This document shows positions 1 through 5,569 of a stretch of 8,288 nt of DNA, piece by piece. Made by a program: the position numbers and the translations under genes. The stretch's first letter is position 1. Every line of letters begins with the position of its first letter. Source of the DNA: Deltaproteobacteria bacterium (GTDB lineage Bacteria > Myxococcota > Myxococcia > SLRQ01); NCBI GenBank assembly GCA_007128675.1, contig SKWY01000364.1:1-8288 (forward strand). Reading direction: 5' to 3'. The notes under the pieces were generated by a model. The model had not been told where the DNA came from. It ran no database searches and saw nothing but the letters and a program-made list of their open reading frames with translations.

Positions 1-1029
1 ATCCGGCTCCATCTCTTGGACGACTTTTATCCGGCCGGCGACGAGTTCGTACTGGTTCGCGAGGTACTCGGTCGCATCATCCCGGAGCATGGGCTGCCCC
101 TGTCGGCCGGAGCGGTCGTATCCAACGTCTCCTCCCTCGTCGATGTGGCCGCCGCGGTCGACGAGAATACTCCGGTAATCAGTCGGGCCGTCTCGGCCAC
201 AGGCGAGGTCGAGAGGCCTTCCACGTTCGAGGTGCCAATCGGCACACCGATGGTGAGGCTCCTCGAGGCGGCCGGAGGCACGACCGACGGGGACGCCATG
301 CTCATCGCCGGCGGCCCCATGATGGGAAGCCTCATCGAGGATCACGAGGCGCCGATCACCAAGACAACCAGCATGCTGATTGCCCTTCCACGGTCCCACC
401 CCGTCATCCAACGTCGCCTGCGCGATGCCCGAAGGCAGCTGCACCTCACTAGATCCGCTTGCCTCAAGTGCATGATGTGCACCGATGTTTGCCCAAGAAA
501 CCTCCTTGGCCATCGGCTCTACCCCGATCGCCTCATGAGAAACCTCGCCGCTGGAGTAGCCGAGGATCTAGAGGCCTACGTCGGCTCCTACCTCTGCTCG
601 GAGTGCGGTCTATGCGCCACCTACGGCTGCGTAATGAACCTGGACCCCGCGTACGTGAACCGGGAGATGAAGGCTCGTCTCTCGGCGGCCGGCGTCCCCA
701 AAAAGGAGCCTCAGGAGCGGCCAGAGAGAGTCTTTCAGCCCATACGACGCGTTCCATCCAGGCGCCTCATCGCCAGGCTGGGCCTTTCGCGATATGACCG
801 CAAAGCTCCCTTCCAGCCCTTCGAGGTCGCGGTCGATCGTGTATCGATCCCTCTTCGCCAACACGCCGGCGCCTCGGCCACACCGGTAGTTTCGAGCAAC
901 AACACGGTGAGAAAAGGCGATCTGCTCGCCGACATACCCGAGGGAGCACTTGGCGCTCGCGTGCACGCGAGCCTTTCAGGAAGAGTCACCACGGTAGACG
1001 AGAGGACCGTCACCATAGAAGCGGAGTAG
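1..1029 (+). CDS. pduS: PduS/RnfC-like flavin and Fe-S oxidoreductase, 5' end missing
   Basis: The frame is open from the first base, so the start codon lies upstream; the TTG at 16 is internal because the residues around it (DDFYPAGDE) match the interior of the family. About 342 residues are visible against roughly 450 in PduS, so the N-terminal flavin/NADH-binding part is mostly absent from the window. Counting from base 1, two ferredoxin-like clusters are seen: C154-x2-C157-x2-C160-x3-C164 and C199-x2-C202-x2-C205-x4-C210, enough for two [4Fe-4S] centres. The last ~60 residues (RKGDLLADIPEG to the end) resemble the lipoyl-like barrel found in PduS and RnfC. PduS is a cobalamin reductase/NADH oxidoreductase that partners PduT in the Pdu compartment. 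Here it directly precedes a PduT-like gene, which supports a role in moving electrons across the shell. No cobalamin enzyme is visible, so NAD recycling is more likely than cobalamin reduction (inference). Confidence 0.9.
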   Translation: MRLHLLDDFYPAGDEFVLVREVLGRIIPEHGLPLSAGAVVSNVSSLVDVAAAVDENTPVISRAVSATGEVERPSTFEVPIGTPMVRLLEAAGGTTDGDAMLIAGGPMMGSLIEDHEAPITKTTSMLIALPRSHPVIQRRLRDARRQLHLTRSACLKCMMCTDVCPRNLLGHRLYPDRLMRNLAAGVAEDLEAYVGSYLCSECGLCATYGCVMNLDPAYVNREMKARLSAAGVPKKEPQERPERVFQPIRRVPSRRLIARLGLSRYDRKAPFQPFEVAVDRVSIPLRQHAGASATPVVSSNNTVRKGDLLADIPEGALGARVHASLSGRVTTVDERTVTIEAE

Positions 1030-1086
1030 CCCGTGCAGTCGTTAAACTGTCCAGACCCGACGGAAGAGCCAACCGAGGTAAGGCGA

Positions 1087-1644
1087 ATGAAGCTCGATCG
1101 CCTCGCGGTCGGCTGCCTGGAGACGAGCAGCCTCGCAAGAGGGATTGAGGCCGCCGACTCCATGCTGAAGGCGTCCGAGGTACGAATGATGGCCTGCAAC
1201 CCGATCTGCCCGGGCAAGTACATAGTAATCGTCGGCGGGATGGTCGCCGAGGTCGCCTCCGCCATGCGCGCCGGCGAGGCGGTGGCCGCCGACACACTTA
1301 CCGATACGGTGGTGATACCAAACGTGCATCCACAGGTCCTCGACGCTTTCACTGCCTCGACCTCCTTCGAGGACATCGGCGCCCTAGGGATGATAGAGAC
1401 CTTCTCCGCGCCGTCAGCGATAATCGCCGGCGATGAAGCGGTGAAGAGCGCCAATGTCACGCTGCTGGAGATAAGGCTGGCCCGCGCCCTCGGAGGAAAG
1501 GCCTTTGTTCTCTTGACCGGCGATGTCTCGGCGGTCAGCGCCGCCCTCGAGAGTGGCACCAAGGCCGGCGCCGAAAACGGTCTCATGCTCGGCACGGCGC
1601 TCATACCCTCGCCCCACCCCGATCTCGTGGAGAAGCTGCTTTGA
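1087..1644 (+). CDS. pduT: BMC-T shell protein, PduT-like, with probable Fe-S pore cysteine
   Basis: A 185-residue protein with two tandem BMC domains (about residues 5-90 and 97-185), the architecture of a pseudohexameric trimer; PduT has 184 residues. The second domain carries the family string ALGMIET and ends with IPSPHP. The first contains NPICPGK with Cys41 at the place of PduT Cys38, which holds a [4Fe-4S] cluster at the threefold pore; Cys37 is an extra nearby cysteine. I chose ATG 1087 because GAGG (1075-1078) sits 8 bases upstream and the length and N-terminus then match PduT. An in-frame GTG at 1033 with GGAG at 1023-1026 would add 18 residues and cannot be excluded. It follows the PduS-like gene, its expected electron partner. 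The stop overlaps the TTG start of the next gene. Confidence 0.93.
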   Translation: MKLDRLAVGCLETSSLARGIEAADSMLKASEVRMMACNPICPGKYIVIVGGMVAEVASAMRAGEAVAADTLTDTVVIPNVHPQVLDAFTASTSFEDIGALGMIETFSAPSAIIAGDEAVKSANVTLLEIRLARALGGKAFVLLTGDVSAVSAALESGTKAGAENGLMLGTALIPSPHPDLVEKLL

Positions 1645-1958
1645 GAATCGTGAGGGTCATAGGGCAGGTTGTCTCGACCGTCGGGGATCCTCGTTTCGAT
1701 GGATACAAGCTGCTCGTGGTGCAGCCCGTCGATCACAACGGTCATGTCGCCGATCGCAGCCTCGTGGCGGTCGACACGACGCAGGCCGGCGTGGGGGACT
1801 ATGCGCTCTTGGTCCAAGAAGGCAAGAGCGCAAGACTGGAGATGGGCTCGAAGGACGCACCCTGCGAGGCGGTCCTCGTGGGGATCGTGGATCATGTGGC
1901 GATAGACGGCCGCAAATGGATCCCGGCTCTGCCGGTTGAGGAGGAGCGCTCATCGTGA
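1641..1958 (+). CDS. eutN: BMC-P pentameric shell (vertex) protein, first copy
   Basis: A 105-residue protein of the EutN/CcmL family, which forms the pentamers that cap the vertices of the polyhedral shell. The N-terminus (RVIGQVVSTVGDP), the central segment VAVDTTQAGVGDYALL and the late segment VGIVDHV are the family's three recognisable blocks. The start is TTG at 1641, overlapping the TGA of the BMC-T gene. I prefer it to GTG 1650 because it places GQ at residues 8-9, exactly as in EutN. Translation is probably coupled to the upstream gene, since there is no independent strong ribosome binding site. The end overlaps the GTG of the TPI gene by four bases. It differs clearly from the second pentamer gene (3321-3647). 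Confidence 0.92.
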   Translation: MRIVRVIGQVVSTVGDPRFDGYKLLVVQPVDHNGHVADRSLVAVDTTQAGVGDYALLVQEGKSARLEMGSKDAPCEAVLVGIVDHVAIDGRKWIPALPVEEERSS

Positions 1959-2845
1959 ATGCTCTTCGCCCCAAGGTGGAAAAGATCGTTCGTGAGGTGG
2001 TCATGGAGTGGATGGCCGCCGCGGGCGAGACGAGTAGCGATGGGACCGATGATCCTCGAGCCCGCCCCCTCGTCGCGGCCAACTGGAAGATGAACCACCT
2101 CTCTAGGGATGCCCGCGCCTTCGCTCGCCGCCTCTCGAGCGTCTCCGGCGTGGATATCCTGATTTGCCCGCCGGCGATTCTACTGCCCGTGCTCGCTGAA
2201 GCCCTAGACCCTTCCTTTGGGATAGCGCTGGGAGCACAGAATATTCATCACGAGAGCAAGGGAGCATTTACGGGTGAGCACTCTGCCGCCTCGGTCCGGG
2301 ACGCCGCTGCGTCATACGTGATCCTCGGACACTCGGAGAGGCGCCTTCTCTTCAATGAGACAGACGAGGATATCTCCAAGAAGCTAAGAGCCGCGCTCCT
2401 CACGGGGCTGGTGCCGATAGTCTGCGTTGGCGAGCAGCTCTTCGAACGCGAGCAAGGAGCCACCTTCAGAGTACTCGCATCCCAGCTGACCGCCTCCCTC
2501 TCCTCCCTCACGATTCCACTCCCAGCCCCCTCGCAGATCATCATAGCCTACGAGCCCGTCTGGGCGATCGGGACGGGCCTCACGGCTAGCCCGCATGGGG
2601 CCAACGAAGCCATCGCGTTCATTAGAGACGTCCTCGCGGACAAGCTTGGCTGGGGCTTTGCAAAAAGAGTTCGCCTTCTATATGGCGGCAGCGTCACCCC
2701 TTCGAACGCCGAGGAGCTGGCAAGAGAGCCAGAGATTGATGGCTTCCTCGTCGGAGGAGCCTCGCTTTGCGCCGACAATCTATTGGCCATCGCCAGGGCA
2801 GCCGGGCTCGAGAGCCGTAAGGAGACAAGGAAAGGATCGTCATGA
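1955..2845 (+). CDS. tpiA: Triosephosphate isomerase with N-terminal encapsulation-peptide-like helix
   Basis: A 296-residue TIM-barrel enzyme interconverting glyceraldehyde-3-phosphate and dihydroxyacetone phosphate. The active site is complete: Asn43 and Lys45 in AANWKMN, His126 in ILGHSERR, Glu200 in AYEPVWAIGTG, then YGGSVTP and GFLVGGASL for phosphate binding. Ordinary TPI starts a few residues before the NWK motif; here about 36 residues precede it. Residues 1-24 (VEKIVREVVMEWMAAAG in part) form a short amphipathic helix, followed by a Gly/Ser/Asp-rich linker (25-36). That helix-plus-linker layout is the known encapsulation peptide design that directs enzymes into BMC lumens. The GTG start overlaps the upstream BMC-P stop (GTGA) and the 3' end overlaps the RpiB-like start (ATGA), so it is an integral member of the shell operon. 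It would pull the aldolase product glyceraldehyde-3-phosphate to DHAP. The catalytic call is near certain; targeting is inferred. Confidence 0.96.
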   Translation: MNALRPKVEKIVREVVMEWMAAAGETSSDGTDDPRARPLVAANWKMNHLSRDARAFARRLSSVSGVDILICPPAILLPVLAEALDPSFGIALGAQNIHHESKGAFTGEHSAASVRDAAASYVILGHSERRLLFNETDEDISKKLRAALLTGLVPIVCVGEQLFEREQGATFRVLASQLTASLSSLTIPLPAPSQIIIAYEPVWAIGTGLTASPHGANEAIAFIRDVLADKLGWGFAKRVRLLYGGSVTPSNAEELAREPEIDGFLVGGASLCADNLLAIARAAGLESRKETRKGSS

Positions 2846-3321
2846 TCGAGAAGAAGAGGATCTTCATTGGCGCCGACCATGGTGGCTTTGCTCTGAAGGA
2901 GACCTTGGTCTCCTGGCTTGGAGAGCAGGGCCATGAGGTCTGCGACTTCGGCACTCACTCGAGTAGCGCCGTGGACTACCCCGACTTTGCTTTTCTCGTG
3001 GCCAAGGCCGTGGCCTCCACCGCTCCCGGTGACGGCCAGACCTTCGGCGTAATGATCGACTCAATTGGTCAAGCAAGCGCCATCGTCTGTAACAAGGTAC
3101 CCGGGATCAGGGCAGTCGCCGGCTATGACGACTTCGCCGTTCGCTCCAGCAGAGAGCACAACGATGCCAATGTCTTGTGTCTTGGCGGCCAGATGCTGGG
3201 ACCCGGTCTCGCCAAGTCCCTCTTGAAGGCATGGCTGTCGACTCCCTATGCCGGCGGCCGCCACCAAACACGTGTAGACAAGATCGCGAACGTGGAGTGT
3301 CACTACGTGAGGAAGGGCTGA
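2842..3321 (+). CDS. rpiB: RpiB/LacAB-family sugar-phosphate isomerase-like protein, altered active site
   Basis: A 159-residue member of the RpiB family (ribose-5-phosphate isomerase B, R5P to Ru5P). Family marks are IGADHGG (9-15), DYPDFA (45-50), NKVPGIRA near 84-91, SREHNDANVLCLGG and a C-terminal RVDKI. The catalytic loop is unusual: where E. coli RpiB has ICGTGIG with the base Cys65, this protein has IDSIGQA, with Asp73 in the Cys position and Ser74-Ile75 replacing Gly-Thr. The Glu used by the mycobacterial enzymes is also not at its expected place. From memory, BMC-linked RpiB homologues commonly have Asp at this site, so it may be a subfamily trait with another substrate or mechanism rather than decay. 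It starts at ATG 2842 in an ATGA overlap with TPI and ends one base into the second BMC-P start, so it is coexpressed with shell genes. Confidence 0.9.
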   Translation: MIEKKRIFIGADHGGFALKETLVSWLGEQGHEVCDFGTHSSSAVDYPDFAFLVAKAVASTAPGDGQTFGVMIDSIGQASAIVCNKVPGIRAVAGYDDFAVRSSREHNDANVLCLGGQMLGPGLAKSLLKAWLSTPYAGGRHQTRVDKIANVECHYVRKG

Positions 3322-3647
3322 TGCAGCTTGGCAAGGTCGTGGGACAAGTGATCGCTTCCGTGAAGGATCCCGCTCTCGAGGGGCTCGCGCTTTTCGTGGT
3401 GCAGGGCCTCGATGAGAGGCTTGCGCCGATTGGCAAGCCTTTCGTTGCTGTCGACGCGGCCCGTTGCGCTGGGCCCGGAGACGTGGTCTATCTCTGTTTC
3501 AAACGGGATGCGGCGGTAGCGCTTGGAGACAAGCCGCCGGTCGACGCCGCAATCCTTGGGTACGTCGATGAGGTATCCATCGAGGAACGACCGGGCGGCC
3601 CGGTAAGGGTCGTACCAAAACCTGGTAGAGCAACAAAAGCGCCCTGA
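3321..3647 (+). CDS. eutN: BMC-P pentameric shell (vertex) protein, second copy
   Basis: A 108-residue EutN/CcmL-family vertex protein. MQLGKVVGQVIASVKDP, the central VAVDAARCAGPGDVVYL and ILGYVDEV are the conserved blocks. The start is ATG 3321 in a TGATG overlap with the RpiB-like gene; GAGGAAGGG (3309-3317) inside the end of that gene serves as ribosome binding site, and the start gives the family's standard N-terminus. The C-terminal tail is basic (VVPKPGRATKAP). It is only loosely similar to the first pentamer at 1641-1958, so they are paralogues and not a recent duplication. Its stop codon lies inside a small perfect hairpin (3641-3655) that separates it from the BMC-H gene. Confidence 0.93.
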   Translation: MQLGKVVGQVIASVKDPALEGLALFVVQGLDERLAPIGKPFVAVDAARCAGPGDVVYLCFKRDAAVALGDKPPVDAAILGYVDEVSIEERPGGPVRVVPKPGRATKAP

Positions 3648-3655
3648 AACAGGGC
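3641..3655 (+). other. Hairpin at the BMC-P/BMC-H junction
   Basis: GCCCTG and CAGGGC form a perfect six-base-pair stem with an AAA loop; the BMC-P stop codon (3645-3647) lies within it. No T-run follows, so it is not a standard intrinsic terminator. It could mark an mRNA processing or stability boundary ahead of the BMC-H ribosome binding site (GAGGAGG, starting near 3669). Function is inferred. Confidence 0.45.
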
Positions 3656-3679
3656 TCATGTGAACCCGAGGAGGATAAA

Positions 3680-3961
3680 GTGGAGAAGGAAGCCCTGGGA
3701 ATGATCGAGACCAAGGGTCTTGTCGGCGCCGTCGAGGCGGCAGACGCCATGGTCAAGGCCGCGAAGGTCACGCTGGTTGGCAAGGAGCTCGTAGGCGGCG
3801 GCCTAGTTACCGTGATGGTTCGCGGCGACGTGGGCGCCGTGAAGGCGGCCGTCGAGGCCGGAGCCGTGGCGGCCAAGAAGGTCGGCGAGCTGCTCTCGGT
3901 GCACGTCATCCCGCGGCCTCATGATGAGGTCGAGGCAGTTCTGCCTAGCGTGAAGAAGTAG
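3680..3961 (+). CDS. eutM: BMC-H hexameric shell protein
   Basis: A 93-residue single-domain BMC shell protein, the main facet tile. It is close to EutM/PduA: EALGMIETKGLVGAVEAADAM at the N-terminus, GGGLVTVMVRGDVGAV around the pore and second strand, and SVHVIPRPHDEVEAVLP at the end. The GGG segment near residue 40 lines the central pore of the hexamer, which in relatives admits small polar metabolites. The start is GTG 3680, preceded by a strong GAGGAGG ribosome binding site, unlike the coupled starts of the genes before it. With a 32-base gap upstream and a 114-base gap downstream, and an inverted repeat on each side, it seems set up for separate and higher expression, as a major shell component would need (inference). 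Confidence 0.97.
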   Translation: MEKEALGMIETKGLVGAVEAADAMVKAAKVTLVGKELVGGGLVTVMVRGDVGAVKAAVEAGAVAAKKVGELLSVHVIPRPHDEVEAVLPSVKK

Positions 3962-3969
3962 CAGCAACT

Positions 3970-4146
3970 ATGCGGCTACATACCCGCCTCGTCGAGAGGG
4001 TCCAGAGCATGCTCGAGGAGCTATTGTATCTGAAGCTTCTCTCGACCGGGCGGTACGCGACCGAGGAGAAATCCGATGTCAAACGACGATGTCGTCCGGC
4101 GCATCGCGGCGGAGGTAATAAGACGGCTGGAGTCCGAAAGCGGTGA
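3970..4146 (+). CDS. Possible small protein (58 codons) overlapping the aldolase start
   Basis: ATG 3970 opens a 58-codon frame ending at TGA 4144-4146 and overlapping the aldolase gene by 71 bases. The first ~37 codons look coding: about 80% have G or C in the third position and the product (LVERVQSMLEELLYLKLL) would be an amphipathic helix. After the aldolase start at 4076 this frame loses that bias and turns into a basic low-quality tail. There is no good ribosome binding site. It could be a real small BMC-associated helix protein, a relic, or chance in GC-rich DNA. I do not recognise it. Confidence 0.25.
   Translation: MRLHTRLVERVQSMLEELLYLKLLSTGRYATEEKSDVKRRCRPAHRGGGNKTAGVRKR
3991..4046 (+). 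repeat. Inverted repeat between BMC-H and aldolase genes
   Basis: GTCGAGAG (3991-3998) and CTCTCGAC (4039-4046) are perfect eight-base inverted arms, extendable by two G-U pairs, around a loop of about 40 bases. The loop contains a perfect ten-base palindrome, GAGCATGCTC (4005-4014). With the hairpin at 3641-3655 it brackets the BMC-H gene. There is no T-run, so a terminator is unlikely. An RNA stability or attenuation element is possible; chance is also possible. Confidence 0.35.
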
Positions 4147-5530
4147 CGTGCCCGCTGGATCGGAATCCTCACCGAGAGGTGGCTACAGGATTCGAGAAGG
4201 GAAGAGCGCGCTAATCTTGTTGACCGGCGGCGACCGCCAGATCGACGAGGCGCTCTCGCAGCTCGAACGCATCAGTGAAAAGAGCTCGCAAGTCACGGTG
4301 GTGATGTCTCCATCGGCGCAAAGCATTGTGGGTGCGCCCGCTGTTCGAAGAGCCGCTCCCAGCGCCCAGGTGCTGACGGAAGGGTCACCAGACTCACTGC
4401 TCGCTGGTGTCGAGGCAGTCTACCTGCCGAACATGTCCTTGAACGCGGCTTCCAAGATCGCGGCTCTCCAAGGGGACAGCCTCGTTTGCATCCTCGCTAT
4501 TGGAGCACTGCTGCGAGGCCTTCCCGTCGTGGCCTCGACGGGCTCCCTTCTTCCAGGCGACCTGGACGAAGGCCGTGTGCCCTCGGGACTCGAGAGCCGG
4601 CTCGCTCGGCTGCTCGACGAGCTTCGCTCTCTTGGCGTGCAATTGAGTGACGCGCCCTTCACCATGCCCTCGACGTTACGTGCCACCCATGAATCGAACT
4701 TTTCCGGCAGCGCTCTTGAGAATGGCTCCTGTGACCAGTCGACAACAGGCGACTGCGCTGCTTGCGGGCTCTGTATAGAGAGAACGCCACAGGCAGTTGG
4801 CGCCCTCGTCTCCTCGGGGGCCGATAGGATCGGCGCGGCAATCGGCGCCAAACCGGTCACCAGTGAGCTTGGCGGGCTCATCGATCATACTCTTCTGAAG
4901 CCCGATGCCACCGAAAAGGACATTCGCAAGCTTTGCGATGAGGCAAGGCAGCACGAGTTCGCATCCGTATGCGTGAACCCGGGCTGGGTCGGTCTGGCCG
5001 CCGAGCTCCTGAAGGGCACACGGGTGAAGGTCTGCACGGTCGTCGGCTTTCCGCTCGGTGCCACGACTCCCACGGCCAAGGCAATCGAGACTCGCGACGC
5101 CATCGCCAACGGCGCCACCGAGATCGACATGGTCATAAATGTTGGAGCACTCAAGTCCGGCAACGATGAGCTTGTGCGCCGTGACATCGAGGCTGTCGTC
5201 GATGCGGCGCGCGGCAAGGCCATCGTCAAGGTGATCCTCGAGACGGCGCTCTTGACCCGTGAAGAGAAGGTCAAGGCCTGCCTGCTTTGCAAGATGGCGG
5301 GGGCCGACTTCGTAAAGACCTCGACGGGCTTCTCCACCGGTGGCGCCACTACCGAGGACATAGCTCTCATGCGGGAAACGGTGGGCCCCGGCATGGGCGT
5401 GAAGGCCAGCGGCGGCATCCGCGATCGCGACACCGCGGAGGCCATGGTGGCCGCCGGGGCGACCCGCATCGGAGCCTCCGCATCCGTCGCGATAGCAACG
5501 GGAACCAAGAGTTCGAGCAAAGGATACTGA
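4076..5530 (+). CDS. deoC: Fusion: encapsulation helix, flavoprotein-like domain, CxxCxxC motif, deoxyribose-phosphate aldolase
   Basis: A 484-residue protein; plain DeoC is about 220. Residues 265-484 are a complete class I aldolase that splits 2-deoxyribose-5-phosphate into acetaldehyde and glyceraldehyde-3-phosphate: IDHTLLKPDAT at 269-279, Cys299 in ASVCVNP, Asp351 in EIDMVINVG, Schiff-base Lys414 in FVKTSTGF and Lys443 in GVKASGGIR. The 63- and 29-residue spacings fit short bacterial DeoC. Residues 1-20 (DVVRRIAAEVIRRLE) form an amphipathic helix followed by a Ser/Gly/Pro linker, a typical encapsulation peptide. Residues ~41-190 resemble the flavoprotein/HFCD fold, with a P-x-x-S-x-N-x-x-x-K-I-A motif at 118-129. 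Residues 227-233 are CAACGLC, with Cys219 nearby, a possible metal or Fe-S site. The ATG has GAGGAG seven bases upstream. It probably is the signature enzyme of this compartment. The role of the middle domains is unknown. Confidence 0.94.
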   Translation: MSNDDVVRRIAAEVIRRLESESGDVPAGSESSPRGGYRIREGKSALILLTGGDRQIDEALSQLERISEKSSQVTVVMSPSAQSIVGAPAVRRAAPSAQVLTEGSPDSLLAGVEAVYLPNMSLNAASKIAALQGDSLVCILAIGALLRGLPVVASTGSLLPGDLDEGRVPSGLESRLARLLDELRSLGVQLSDAPFTMPSTLRATHESNFSGSALENGSCDQSTTGDCAACGLCIERTPQAVGALVSSGADRIGAAIGAKPVTSELGGLIDHTLLKPDATEKDIRKLCDEARQHEFASVCVNPGWVGLAAELLKGTRVKVCTVVGFPLGATTPTAKAIETRDAIANGATEIDMVINVGALKSGNDELVRRDIEAVVDAARGKAIVKVILETALLTREEKVKACLLCKMAGADFVKTSTGFSTGGATTEDIALMRETVGPGMGVKASGGIRDRDTAEAMVAAGATRIGASASVAIATGTKSSSKGY

Positions 5531-5569
5531 TCCTGCCCAAAATCGGGCGCCTTGCGCTATTGTCGGTCC

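Noticed and set aside
16..18. TTG as start of the PduS-like gene
   Set aside because: The frame is open to base 1 and the surrounding residues match the interior of the family, so this is an internal Leu codon.
735..1895. 386-codon open frame on the - strand
   Set aside because: Lies opposite the PduS-like, BMC-T and BMC-P genes, which have clear family motifs. Its product is low-complexity Ser/Ala/Thr-rich sequence typical of antisense frames in GC-rich DNA.
5535..5548. GCCC/GGGC inverted repeat between aldolase and acetate kinase genes as a terminator
   Set aside because: Only four base pairs with no T-run; too weak to separate two genes of the same pathway.
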